The notes: a model not told the origin generated them from the letters alone. Positions 1 to 8,054 are shown, numbered from the stretch's first letter. The stretch: DNA of 64,000 nt from CAIOYC01 sp965277345 (GCA_965277345.1 CBDICI010000004.1:1116001-1180000), one strand, 5' to 3'. Made by a program: numbers and translations.

Positions 1-587
1 ATCGGTACGCCCTCCTCATAGGCGGTCTGGATCAGGCTGCCGGGCTTCTTGGCGTTACCCTCGGACAGCCACCTGCCCATCTCCCAGATGAATTCGCGCG
101 AGGAATAGCCGCGCGGCTCCAGCCGGTTGGCAATCTCCAGGATGGTGTGGTCGCAGGCCTGGAGTTCCTCCTCGTCGATATAGGTGTCGTAGATGCGGTC
201 GATGTAGTTTTCGCGGAGCACATTGTCGTCCACCGGACCCGCGGCCTGGTAGTGCTTGAAACCGAGCGCCTCGAAGAAGTCCATGTCGACGATGGCGGCG
301 CCGGTGGCCACCACCGCATCGACCATGCCGAACTTCACCATGTCGCGGTACACATGCATACAGCCCCCGGCCGAGGTGGAGCCGGCCAGGATCAGCCAGG
401 GCGAACAGGCCGGGTCCTCGATGGCCATGCTGAGGATGTCCGCGGCCCTGGCGGTGTCGCGCGAGGTGAAGCTCATCTTGCGCATGGCGTCTATCACGGG
501 CCGCGCGTCATAGCTGGTGATGTCCACATGCTCGACCACATTGGCGAGCAGTTCGGCCTTGGTATTGTTTGCAACGGGAGCGTTCAT
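1..587 (-). CDS. Deoxyhypusine synthase-like protein (partial, 3' end outside window)
   Basis: Only the first 195 codons lie in the window; the gene starts with ATG at 587 and runs off the left edge. The translation begins MNAPVANNTKAELL and contains GSTSAGG (residues 69-75) and VATGAAIVDMD (93-103), the NAD-binding region of the deoxyhypusine synthase fold. Eukaryotic enzymes have a TAGGxEED-type motif there, so this is a divergent bacterial subfamily. The eukaryotic enzyme modifies eIF5A with the aminobutyl group of spermidine. Bacteria lack eIF5A, and homologues are thought to act in polyamine metabolism, for example homospermidine formation; which applies here is inference. The catalytic lysine lies outside the window. 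The ornithine decarboxylase gene on the same strand at 1889-3154 supports a polyamine role. Confidence 0.85.
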   Translation of the reverse strand, partial: MNAPVANNTKAELLANVVEHVDITSYDARPVIDAMRKMSFTSRDTARAADILSMAIEDPACSPWLILAGSTSAGGCMHVYRDMVKFGMVDAVVATGAAIVDMDFFEALGFKHYQAAGPVDDNVLRENYIDRIYDTYIDEEELQACDHTILEIANRLEPRGYSSREFIWEMGRWLSEGNAKKPGSLIQTAYEEGVP

Positions 588-721
588 CGTTCGGGTTTCC
601 CTTGAAGGTGAGCGCCCGTCGTCGATGCCTGATCCTTCGGGACGGAGCGACCGAAGGGCATATTTACAGAGTTTACCCGAGTTTATAGACTTTTTTGTAA
701 AGGTCGATAAACTCTGTCGAT
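588..721. promoter_or_regulatory. Divergent spacer with inverted-repeat operator candidate
   Basis: The spacer between the divergent deoxyhypusine-synthase-like and ATPase genes holds a perfect 10-bp inverted repeat, ACAGAGTTTA at 666-675 and TAAACTCTGT at 708-717, plus a third copy of the core GAGTTTA at 679-685. The right arm ends four bases before the ATPase ATG at 722, leaving no room for a normal ribosome binding site. The ATPase transcript may therefore be leaderless and subject to repression at its start. The patch is AT-rich against its surroundings. Which protein binds is unknown. Confidence 0.55.
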
Positions 722-1888
722 ATGGAGGAATTGCGCAATCCTTTCGCCCCCGGGGCGGGCAGCCCGCCGCCGGCGCTGGCCGGTCGCGGCGAACTCCTCT
801 CGCGCGCCGAACTGATCTTCGCCCGGGCGAAGGCGGGACGTCACGCCAAGAGTATGATCCTGATCGGCCTCCGGGGCGTGGGGAAAACCGTCCTGCTCAA
901 TCGCTTCGGCGAGATCGCGCGTGAAGGCGGCTACCACGCGGTCATGGTGGAGGCGCCTGAAGGCAAGTCTCTCGCCACATTGCTCGTTCCTCATTTGCGA
1001 AGTCTTCTGGGCCGCCTGGACGCCATGGGCGCCCTCGACACGGCCGTAAAGCGCGCCTGGCGCGTCCTGAAGAGCTTTGTCGGCACGATCAAACTCAAGG
1101 CCTATGACGTGGAGATCAGCCTCGATCCCGAGATCGGCGCTGCGGACAGCGGCGATTTGGACACGGATCTAGCCGACCTGCTGGAGGCCGTCGGCCAGGC
1201 TGCCGCGGCACGGAAGACCGCTGTCGCGCTCATCATCGACGAGCTTCAATATCTGCCGGACAGCGAGCTTGGCGCGCTGATCATGGCCATCCATCGCGTG
1301 TCGCAACGCAGTCTTCCCCTGGTGCTGATCGGGGCCGGCCTGCCCCAACTGGTGGGCGCGGCCGGGCGATCCAAATCCTATGCCGAACGCCTGTTCGACT
1401 ATCCCAAGATCGGCCCCCTCTCCGCGCCGGATTCGCGCAAGGCGCTCGCCGATCCCGTCATCGCGGAGGGCGCCCGCTTTTCAAACGCCGCGCTGGAGGA
1501 GATCATCGCCGTCACCGACGGCTATCCCTACTTCCTGCAGGAGTGGGGCTACCGGGCCTGGAATGAGGCCGCCCCGGATGTGATCGACCTCGCGGCGGTC
1601 AAGGCGGCGACACCGCAGGCGCTCGCCAACCTCGATACGAGCTTCTTCCGCGTCCGCTTCGACCGCCTCACGCCGGCTGAAAAGCTCTATCTGAAGGCCA
1701 TGGCGAACCTCGGTCCAGGCCCCCATCGCTCAGGCGATATCGCCGATCAACTTGGCGTGGAGGTAAAGTCCGTCGCACCCCGCCGGAACGGCCTGATCAA
1801 GAAAGGCATGATCTACAGCCCCGCCCACGGCGACACGGCCTTCACCGTTCCCCTTTTCGATCAGTTCATGCGGCGGACGATGCCTTGA
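722..1888 (+). CDS. AAA-type ATP-binding protein with C-terminal winged-helix-like region
   Basis: A 388-residue P-loop ATPase. It has Walker A GLRGVGKT (residues 49-56), Walker B ALIIDELQYL (169-178), an arginine-rich sensor region, and a C-terminal part (about 320-388) that reads like a winged-helix DNA-binding domain. This is the Orc1/AAA_16-like architecture of many uncharacterised bacterial ATPases. The N-terminus NPFAPGAGSPPPALAGR resembles the usual start of this family, which supports ATG at 722 although no Shine-Dalgarno sequence precedes it. The gene sits alone between two minus-strand polyamine genes, and its TGA abuts the stop of the decarboxylase gene in the palindrome TGATCA. 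The substrate and partner are unknown; a role in DNA transactions or regulation is inference. Confidence 0.8.
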   Translation: MEELRNPFAPGAGSPPPALAGRGELLSRAELIFARAKAGRHAKSMILIGLRGVGKTVLLNRFGEIAREGGYHAVMVEAPEGKSLATLLVPHLRSLLGRLDAMGALDTAVKRAWRVLKSFVGTIKLKAYDVEISLDPEIGAADSGDLDTDLADLLEAVGQAAAARKTAVALIIDELQYLPDSELGALIMAIHRVSQRSLPLVLIGAGLPQLVGAAGRSKSYAERLFDYPKIGPLSAPDSRKALADPVIAEGARFSNAALEEIIAVTDGYPYFLQEWGYRAWNEAAPDVIDLAAVKAATPQALANLDTSFFRVRFDRLTPAEKLYLKAMANLGPGPHRSGDIADQLGVEVKSVAPRRNGLIKKGMIYSPAHGDTAFTVPLFDQFMRRTMP

Positions 1889-3154
1889 TCACCGCCGCCG
1901 CTGCCTGCGCACGCCGGCCTTGCCCTTGGGGCGGGAGAAGCGGACCACCTTGCGGGCTTCGGCTTCCTCCTCTTCCGTCCGAGGAGTGACGATCCGGCGC
2001 GTGGCGAGGCCGAACATGGAGGCCATGGGGGCGTCGCTCACCTCCACCGTCTCGGTGTCGCCATAGCCGTTGAAGCGGGTGTTCATGGCCACGCCATAGG
2101 CGCCCAGCATCCCGATCTCCACATAGTCGCCCTCATTCACGTCCTCGGGCAGCCAGAAGGGGCCGGGCAGGTGGTCGATGCTGTCGCAGGTCGGGCCATA
2201 GAAGCGGAACGGCTTCAGTTCGGTCGTGGCCTCGCGGTCGCTGACCATCTTCACCGGAAAGGGCCACTTCACGTGCGCCGCGTCGAACAGCGAGCCATAG
2301 GCGCCGTCGTTCAGATAGAGCGCATCGCCCTTCTTCAGCTCGACCTTGCAGAGGATGGAGGTCGACTCCGCCACCAGCGCGCGGCCGGGTTCGCACCACA
2401 GTTCGGTGGTCTCGTGCACCATCATCTCGGCGAAGCCGCGGTGGATGCTGTCCACATAGTCGGCCATGTCCGGCGGCACCATGCCGGGATAGACCGAGGG
2501 GAAGCCGCCGCCCACATCGACGATGTCGGCGAACACCCCGGCGCGGACCAGGGCGCGGGAGACCTGCGCCATCGCCGCCTGATACGCCGTGGGGCGCATA
2601 CACTGGCTGCCCACGTGGAAGCTGACGCCCATCAGGCCCGACGTCGCCCGCCGCGCGGCCATGAGCAGGGCCGGCGCCTGATCCAGCGCCACGCCGAACT
2701 TGTTGGTCAGGGCGTACTGGGCCCCCTCCGCGTTCACCGCCATGCGCACGATCAGGTCGAGATCGCCCGCCCCGCCGGTGGCGTCGAGGATCTTGGCCAG
2801 CTCCTCGTGGCAGTCGAGGGCGAAGGTGCGCACGCCGAACTCGAAATAGGCGCGGGTGATCGCCGCCCGGCTTTTCACCGGATGCATGAAGGCCATCTTC
2901 GCCCCGGGGGCGAGCGCAGCCACCAGCTCGATTTCGGGAAGCGACGCTACGTCGAACAGGCGCAGACCGTTCTCCCACAGGGTCTTGACGACCCAGGGAG
3001 AGGGATTGGCTTTCACGGCGTAAAGAACGTCGCCCTTGAAATTATCCTGGAACCAGCGCGCCGCTACGGCCGTCGAACCCGGTCGCACGAGGGCGACAGG
3101 ACGTTCGGGAGACCGCTCGCGGACCAGGTCCAGGGAGTTATGGTACGTGTGCAA
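1889..3154 (-). CDS. Ornithine decarboxylase, alanine-racemase-fold (group IV)
   Basis: PLP-dependent decarboxylase of 421 residues that forms putrescine from ornithine. YAVKAN carries the Schiff-base lysine, HVGSQ and GGGFPS bind the cofactor phosphate, EPGRALV is the PLP ring region, and GPTCDSIDH holds the active-site cysteine of ornithine/lysine decarboxylases. Related lysine or diaminopimelate decarboxylases cannot be fully excluded, but the CDSID motif favours ornithine. The only in-frame start is TTG at 3154, preceded by AGGGGG at nine bases. The C-terminus ends in an unusual basic tail (KAGVRRQRRR). The deoxyhypusine-synthase-like gene is next on this strand beyond the ATPase gene. 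A promoter and roughly 95-nt leader lie upstream. Confidence 0.88.
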   Translation of the reverse strand: MHTYHNSLDLVRERSPERPVALVRPGSTAVAARWFQDNFKGDVLYAVKANPSPWVVKTLWENGLRLFDVASLPEIELVAALAPGAKMAFMHPVKSRAAITRAYFEFGVRTFALDCHEELAKILDATGGAGDLDLIVRMAVNAEGAQYALTNKFGVALDQAPALLMAARRATSGLMGVSFHVGSQCMRPTAYQAAMAQVSRALVRAGVFADIVDVGGGFPSVYPGMVPPDMADYVDSIHRGFAEMMVHETTELWCEPGRALVAESTSILCKVELKKGDALYLNDGAYGSLFDAAHVKWPFPVKMVSDREATTELKPFRFYGPTCDSIDHLPGPFWLPEDVNEGDYVEIGMLGAYGVAMNTRFNGYGDTETVEVSDAPMASMFGLATRRIVTPRTEEEEAEARKVVRFSRPKGKAGVRRQRRR

Positions 3155-3250
3155 TTCACGTAACCCCCTGCAAAAGTTAAACCCAATCCGGCGTTAGCAG
3201 CACTCGCGACCCCGATGGTCTGGAACGCGCGCGGAACTCGGGTCCGCCGG
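3155..3250 (-). ncRNA. Candidate structured leader of the decarboxylase mRNA (speF-like position)
   Basis: With transcription from the promoter at 3258-3286, the decarboxylase mRNA would have a leader of about 95 nt. Within it 3238-3244 (TCGGGTC on plus) can pair with 3208-3215 (GACCCCGA), giving a stem with one bulged base around a ~22-nt loop. A leader RNA called the speF motif is known upstream of ornithine decarboxylase genes in Alphaproteobacteria. I see the right position and a stem but cannot confirm the consensus. Confidence 0.35.
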
Positions 3251-3257
3251 AGTGGTG

Positions 3258-3286
3258 GACATAAGGAAATCGGCCCCCCGTGTAAA
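3258..3286 (-). promoter_or_regulatory. Sigma-70-type promoter candidate for the decarboxylase gene
   Basis: Read on the minus strand, TTTACA (3286-3281) is followed after 17 bases by TATGTC (3263-3258). The -35 box matches five of six consensus bases and the -10 box is weak but placed at ideal spacing. Transcription would begin near 3250. Confidence 0.45.
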
Positions 3287-3353
3287 GCATCCATTTGAGA
3301 AATCGTCCACAGGCGGCGCCTTGCCGCACAAGGGACTGGGCGCGGGCGGTGGA

Positions 3354-3941
3354 TCAACCCCCCGAGGGCGGCGTGGCGCCCTTGCCCGGATCGATCAGCG
3401 TCCGCTCGGCGCACGCCAGCGCTCCATGAAAATCCGAGCCGGTGTCGAAGAAGGGAATATCGAGCGCCTCGCAATCCCGACGCAGGCGGCGGCTCAAAGC
3501 GCGGCTTGCTTCGAGGTATCGGCGGACGTTGGCTGGACCGGTCCGATGGAGCCAGTCATTGGGCGTGCCGACGTGTTGCGCGACCTGCTGCGCCTTCACC
3601 TCGATAATCGCCTCAGGGTAGCCGAGGAAGCAGGCGCGCACCGGCCCGTCAGCGTCTTCGATGAACCTGGCGAGCGTCGCCGGGCGAAGGTTGACGCCCT
3701 CGATCAAATAGTCCCGTCCATCGAAGATCAGGTTCTCGATGACTCCTTCGATGATGGGCCACATACGGTCGGCGGTCTTGAGATCGTCGCCATCGGGATG
3801 CACTCCAAGCGACGAGGCGCCAAGGTGAAGGCCCATCTTCAGGGCGTCGAGCGAGAACCATGGTATGTTGTGGCGCACGCGCATCAGCTCGGCCAACAGG
3901 GATTTACCACTGCGACTGCAACCGCCGACGACATAGAGCAT
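3354..3941 (-). CDS. P-loop ATPase/kinase-like protein
   Basis: A 195-residue protein starting with a P-loop at its extreme N-terminus, GGCSRSGKS (residues 6-14), followed by a DALKMGL segment and a mid-protein DYLIEGVNLRP segment. This resembles small-molecule kinases of the AAA_33/2-phosphoglycerate-kinase-like group. The substrate is not recognisable. The start at 3941 is chosen because the P-loop must be near the N-terminus; the upstream minus strand has a TATTATACT-like -10 around 3958 but only a weak ribosome binding site. It stands alone between the decarboxylase leader and the phn transporter spacer. Confidence 0.7.
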   Translation of the reverse strand: MLYVVGGCSRSGKSLLAELMRVRHNIPWFSLDALKMGLHLGASSLGVHPDGDDLKTADRMWPIIEGVIENLIFDGRDYLIEGVNLRPATLARFIEDADGPVRACFLGYPEAIIEVKAQQVAQHVGTPNDWLHRTGPANVRRYLEASRALSRRLRRDCEALDIPFFDTGSDFHGALACAERTLIDPGKGATPPSGG

Positions 3942-4342
3942 GATGAAGGATTACAGTATAATACGGTGCGTGTCCGCACAGGGGGATCGGGGCGACGGCT
4001 TTCTCTCCCGGTCTAGCCATCGCGACCTCGCGCGTTCGCCGGACGGGCCCGTGGACTCTCGTGGACTCCGGTTTCTTGTTCAAACACCTGATTTAATGGC
4101 CAAAAACGGAGTCATCCGGACTCCGTGGACTGTCCGGCCCGTGGGGTGGAGTCCGGAGCGTTCGGTCGTCCCCCCGGCGGCGAGATTGGCCGACACCATT
4201 CTAACATATTGATATAGCTATATAATTATTAGCCCGTCGTCCGGCTGTCCCATCTCGCGCTTTCCGGCCCTCGCCTCATCGCGTAGAACGGGTTTCCGAC
4301 CGCCCCCTCCCTGGGGCCAACGGCAGGACGGGTTTCGACAGC
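3942..4342. other. 400-bp spacer without a gene
   Basis: No convincing coding sequence in either strand. It holds five GANTC sites (4054-4153), repeated GTGGACTC decamers at 4051 and 4061, an inverted pair CCGGACTCC (4116-4124) / GGAGTCCGG (4148-4156), and an AT-rich island at 4200-4233 that includes the palindrome ATATAGCTATAT (4212-4223). The island probably carries the promoter of the downstream transporter operon. No clear Pho box is visible. Confidence 0.6.
4054..4153. promoter_or_regulatory. Cluster of five GANTC (CcrM methylation) sites
   Basis: GACTC or GAGTC occurs at 4054-4058, 4064-4068, 4109-4113, 4119-4123 and 4149-4153. At this GC content one site per ~340 bases is expected by chance, so five in 100 bases is a marked local enrichment. 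In Caulobacterales such sites are methylated by CcrM and can affect promoter activity during the cell cycle. The cluster lies 190-290 bases upstream of phnC. Confidence 0.6.
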
Positions 4343-5134
4343 ATGGCCGCCGAGCTCGCCTTTTCCGCCGAGCATGTGACCAAGACCTACGGGCGGCGGC
4401 GCGCGCTCGACGGGGTGAGCCTCAGCGTCCGCCGGGGCGAGATGGTGGCGTTGATCGGTCCCTCGGGCTCGGGCAAGTCCACCCTGCTGCGGGCGCTCTC
4501 GGGCCTGGTGAAGATCGACAAGGGCGGGCGGATCGAGACCGCGGGCCTGACCGTGCAGACCGAGGGGCGGGTCACCGACAAGGTGCGCGAGGCCCGCGCC
4601 CGCACCGGCTTCATCTTCCAGCAGTTCAATCTGGCCGGGCGGTTGACCCTGTTTTCCAACGTGATGGTGGGCGCTCTGGCCCGCGTGCCGGGCTGGCGCG
4701 GCGCGCTGGGCCTGTGGCCGGCGGCGGACAGGCGCCGGGGCATGGAGGCGTTGCAGCGGGTGGGGGTGGCCGACCATGCCGGCCAGCGCTCCAACACCCT
4801 GTCAGGCGGCCAGCAGCAGCGCGGCGCCATCGCCCGCACGCTGGTCCAGGGGGCAGAGAGCATTCTGGCCGACGAGCCGGTGGCCTCCCTCGATCCCGTC
4901 GCCGCCCGCCGCGTCATGGCCACCCTGCGGGACCTCAACGCCAGCGACGGGCTCACCGTCATCGTCACCCTGCACCATGTGGAGTACGCCCTGCGCTATT
5001 GCCGCCGGGTGGTGGCGCTGAAGGACGGCAAGGTGGTCTATGACGGCCCGACGGGCGGCCTGACCCACGCCCTGCTGGTCGATATCTACGGCCCCGAGTT
5101 CGAAGACATTATGCCGGAAGGAACCGCCGCATGA
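4343..5134 (+). CDS. phnC: Phosphonate-type ABC transporter ATP-binding protein
   Basis: ATPase subunit (263 residues) of a PhnCDE-type importer. It has Walker A GPSGSGKS (39-46), a Q-loop in FIFQQFNL, the signature LSGGQQQRGAIAR and Walker B ILADEPVASLD, and matches PhnC in length. It would energise uptake of phosphonate, phosphite or a related oxyanion together with the next two genes. Its stop overlaps the start of phnD by ATGA, so the three genes are translationally coupled. No carbon-phosphorus lyase or phosphonatase gene is nearby, so the substrate is open. Confidence 0.88.
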   Translation: MAAELAFSAEHVTKTYGRRRALDGVSLSVRRGEMVALIGPSGSGKSTLLRALSGLVKIDKGGRIETAGLTVQTEGRVTDKVREARARTGFIFQQFNLAGRLTLFSNVMVGALARVPGWRGALGLWPAADRRRGMEALQRVGVADHAGQRSNTLSGGQQQRGAIARTLVQGAESILADEPVASLDPVAARRVMATLRDLNASDGLTVIVTLHHVEYALRYCRRVVALKDGKVVYDGPTGGLTHALLVDIYGPEFEDIMPEGTAA

Positions 5135-6039
5135 TCGCCCGCCGCCTCGCTCTTGGTCTCACGGGCGCCGCGCTCGCCCTCGCCCTCTCCTCGTGCGGCA
5201 AGCCGCCGGCGCAGGACAACAGCCTCACCTTCTCCATCCTGTCGGCGGAGGATCAGGCGGCGTTCGGGCCCCTGTGGCAACCGATGCTGGACGACCTCGG
5301 CAAGGCGATCGGCAAGACCGTGGTGGCCCGCTTCTCGCCGAGCTACTCGCTGTTGGTGGAGGCCATGGCCGCCAACCAGACCCAGGTGGGCTGGTTCTCC
5401 GCCGAGCCGGCGCTGGATGCGGTGACCCGCGCCAATGCGGCCGTGTTCGCCCGCACCGTCGATCTGGAGGGCAAGGACACCTACACCTCGGTGGTGATCG
5501 TCAAAAAGGGTTCGGGCGTCACGCTCGACAAAATCCTGTCCTGCGACCATCGGCTGAACTTCGGCATGGGCGATCCCAAGTCCACCTCGGGCACGCTGGC
5601 GCCGATGACCTATCTGTTCGGGCCGAAGGGGATCAATCCGAACACCTGCTTCAAGACGGTGCGTTCGGCCAGCCACGCCGCCAACCTGAACGCGGTGGCC
5701 AACGGGGCGCTGGACGCCTCCACCAACAACTCGGTGGGGCTGGATTTCGCCCGGGTGGGCAATGCGGAGGCGAAGGCCGCCTACGACAATCTGCAGGTGG
5801 TGTGGACCTCTCCGCCCCTGCCGGAATCGGCTCTGGTCTACCGCAAGGACCTGGCCCCCGGGCTGCAGGCCAAGATCCGCGACTTCTTCACCCATTACGG
5901 CCAGGGAACAGGGCCGGAGGCGGAGCGCCAGCGGGCGATCATGAAGCCCCTGCATTATTCCGCCTTCCACGCGGCGGACGACGGCTATCTGCAGCCCGTG
6001 CGCGACATGGCCTCGTCCAAGGCCGCTTCGGGCGGTTGA
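5131..6039 (+). CDS. phnD: Phosphonate-type ABC transporter substrate-binding lipoprotein
   Basis: Periplasmic binding protein (302 residues) with a lipoprotein signal peptide; the lipobox LSSC places the lipidated cysteine at residue 22. The GDPKSTSGTLAP segment is the characteristic anion-binding motif of the PhnD/PtxB family. It delivers the ligand to PhnC/PhnE. PhnD-family proteins bind phosphonates, phosphite, hypophosphite or phosphate, and sequence alone does not separate these. It overlaps phnC (ATGA) and phnE (TGATG). Confidence 0.87.
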   Translation: MIARRLALGLTGAALALALSSCGKPPAQDNSLTFSILSAEDQAAFGPLWQPMLDDLGKAIGKTVVARFSPSYSLLVEAMAANQTQVGWFSAEPALDAVTRANAAVFARTVDLEGKDTYTSVVIVKKGSGVTLDKILSCDHRLNFGMGDPKSTSGTLAPMTYLFGPKGINPNTCFKTVRSASHAANLNAVANGALDASTNNSVGLDFARVGNAEAKAAYDNLQVVWTSPPLPESALVYRKDLAPGLQAKIRDFFTHYGQGTGPEAERQRAIMKPLHYSAFHAADDGYLQPVRDMASSKAASGG

Positions 6040-6830
6040 TGAGCGACATTCCGCCGCCGCCGACCAAGCCGCTGGTCACGCGGCTGATCGACCTTGCCGT
6101 ATTCGGCATGGTCGTGCTGCTGCTGGCCGTCTCCTATCAGGCGGTGGAGATGTGGCGGGCCGGGCTGGTCTTCTCCAACTCCAGCCGGATCGGCAGATTC
6201 GCCGGCGGCTTCCTGCATCCCGACTTTACCCAGAGCCCGCTGTTCATCGCCGCCATGTGGCAGACGCTGGAGATGGCGTTGTGGGGCACGGCGCTGGCGG
6301 TCGTGCTGGCCATCCCGCTGGGGGTTCTAGCGGCCAAGAACGTCACGCCCTGGTGGATCCAGCAGCCCATCCGCCGCCTGCTCGACCTCGTCCGCTCGGT
6401 GCCGGACATCGTCATCGGCTACATCTTCGTGGTGTCGGTGGGGCTTGGACCCTTCGCCGGGGTGATGGCCCTGGCGCTGAACACCGGCGGGGTGCTGGCC
6501 AAGCTGTTCTCCGAGGCGGTGGAGTCCATCGACCCCGGCCCGGTGGAGGGCGTGCGCGCGGTGGGCGGATCGCGGCTGCACGAGGTAGTGTGGGGCATCC
6601 TGCCCCAAGTCGGGCCGCTATGGACCTCCTATGCGCTTTACCGCTTCGAATCCAACGCCCGATCGGCCACGGTGCTGGGCCTGATCGGCGCGGGCGGCAT
6701 CGGGCAACTGCTGTACGACTCGCTGAACACCTATGCCTATGGCCAGGTGGCGGCGATCATCGTCATCATCGTCGTCGCGGTCAGCCTGATCGACCTCCTG
6801 TCCCAGGCCCTGCGGTCGCGCCTGTTGTAG
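6039..6830 (+). CDS. phnE: Phosphonate-type ABC transporter permease
   Basis: Inner-membrane permease of 263 residues, beginning MSDIPPPPTK and with about six hydrophobic segments. The EAA loop that contacts the ATPase is seen in EAVESIDPGPVEGVRAVGGS. The ATG at 6039 overlaps the phnD stop as TGATG, which fixes the start within a longer open frame. Only one permease gene is present, whereas some phn systems have two. A hairpin follows the stop. Confidence 0.88.
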   Translation: MSDIPPPPTKPLVTRLIDLAVFGMVVLLLAVSYQAVEMWRAGLVFSNSSRIGRFAGGFLHPDFTQSPLFIAAMWQTLEMALWGTALAVVLAIPLGVLAAKNVTPWWIQQPIRRLLDLVRSVPDIVIGYIFVVSVGLGPFAGVMALALNTGGVLAKLFSEAVESIDPGPVEGVRAVGGSRLHEVVWGILPQVGPLWTSYALYRFESNARSATVLGLIGAGGIGQLLYDSLNTYAYGQVAAIIVIIVVAVSLIDLLSQALRSRLL

Positions 6831-6831
6831 C

Positions 6832-6853
6832 GGCGCGGGCCGAAGCCCGCGCC
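6832..6853. terminator. Hairpin between convergent phnE and DUF3089 genes
   Basis: Perfect 9-bp stem, GGCGCGGGC (6832-6840) and GCCCGCGCC (6845-6853), with a CGAA tetraloop. No T-run follows on either strand, so intrinsic termination is uncertain. Confidence 0.45.
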
Positions 6854-6860
6854 GGTCGGG

Positions 6861-8054
6861 CTAGCGGGTGGAGCGCAGATAGGCGGCGCCTTCGGAACGG
6901 ACGTCCTCGATCAGGTTGCCCATGGCGAGGTTCATGTCGATCAGGTGCAGGCCCCAGTTCTTCTGCACCTTGCCGAGGATCACCACATCGCCGGTATAGG
7001 TCGAGGTGCGCTTGCCGCCCGGATTGGGATTGGTGGAGATGGCCAGATAGGTCTTGCCGCCGGCGTCCTTCTGGCACTCGGCGCTCAACATGCCGGGGAC
7101 CTCGACGAAGGGTGTGGCGATCCGCGTGGGCGGGGTGGTCCAGGCCTTGGGCTTTTCGGAGTCGGTGGAGCCGGCGGCGATGGTTTCGGCCCCCGACGCC
7201 AGATAGGCGTGGAGCGCGCCCTTGCCGCCGCCGAGCGCCGCCGGATTGCTGCACGCCGCCTCCATCCCCGCCGCGGAGGCGCCGCCGAACAGGCTGTCGG
7301 CCGGCGGGGGGCTGTCGGCCCGGAACGAGGCGAAGTTCATCGCGCAGCCGACCTGCGTCGCCGAATGGCAGAGGGGGATCGACTTGAAGTCCCCGCCCAC
7401 ATCCTTGCCCACCGGCACCTGCAGGCGCGACCCGCCGAGGATGACGGAGATGATCTTGGACTGCACCGGCTTGCCGTCGATGTCGTTCTTGACCAGTTGG
7501 GTCAGTACGCCCGACCCCTGCGAGTGGCCGATCAGCACCACCCCCCGGCCCTGATTGTTGTGCTCTAGGTAGTAGTTCCAGGCATCCTTCACGTCGTTAT
7601 AACCGAGGGTGGGATCGGCGGGCATGGGGTGGCCGGTCATGCGCGCCTTCAGCGCCGTCAGCGTGATCTGGCGGTACAGGGGCGCGAAGGTGCGGCAGAC
7701 CTCGCCGAAGCGGGCGAACTGCTGCTTGATCACGCTGATCTCCTCCGGCCCCGGAGTCATGTCCGAATTGCCGCCGGGGTCGTTGGACACCGTGGGATAG
7801 ACATAGAAGCAGTCGATCTTCGGATCGGCCGCGGCGTGGTAGGTGTCGGTGGAGGTCGCGCCGTCGGCCCGGATCACCGTGGCGTCGAGCGGTATGGCGC
7901 AGGCGTCCTGCCGGCCCGGCTTGCAGAGCCAGGTCTTGCCGTCGGCATAATCGTTCCTGGCCGGCGCCTGGGCGTTGGCGGCGGGCGCACCGGCGAACAG
8001 CCCCAGCGCGGCGACCGACGCGGCTCCGAAGGCGGCGATTTTGATATTCGGCAT
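6861..8054 (-). CDS. Secreted DUF3089 alpha/beta-hydrolase (lipase-like)
   Basis: Predicted exported protein of 397 residues. The start at 8054 gives MPNIKIAAFG followed by a hydrophobic signal peptide ending near ANAQA, and is preceded by GGGAGGG at about ten bases; a longer upstream frame would bury the signal peptide. GHSQGS is the nucleophile elbow of the alpha/beta-hydrolase fold, and DCFYVYPTVS near the N-terminus is typical of DUF3089. Family members are annotated as lipase-like but substrates are unknown. It is convergent with phnE. Confidence 0.8.
   Translation of the reverse strand: MPNIKIAAFGAASVAALGLFAGAPAANAQAPARNDYADGKTWLCKPGRQDACAIPLDATVIRADGATSTDTYHAAADPKIDCFYVYPTVSNDPGGNSDMTPGPEEISVIKQQFARFGEVCRTFAPLYRQITLTALKARMTGHPMPADPTLGYNDVKDAWNYYLEHNNQGRGVVLIGHSQGSGVLTQLVKNDIDGKPVQSKIISVILGGSRLQVPVGKDVGGDFKSIPLCHSATQVGCAMNFASFRADSPPPADSLFGGASAAGMEAACSNPAALGGGKGALHAYLASGAETIAAGSTDSEKPKAWTTPPTRIATPFVEVPGMLSAECQKDAGGKTYLAISTNPNPGGKRTSTYTGDVVILGKVQKNWGLHLIDMNLAMGNLIEDVRSEGAAYLRSTR

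Noticed and set aside
4050..4160. tRNA or small CRISPR-like array in the repeated GTGGACTC region
   Set aside because: No cloverleaf or T-loop sequence, and the repeats are 8-10 bp without regular spacers.
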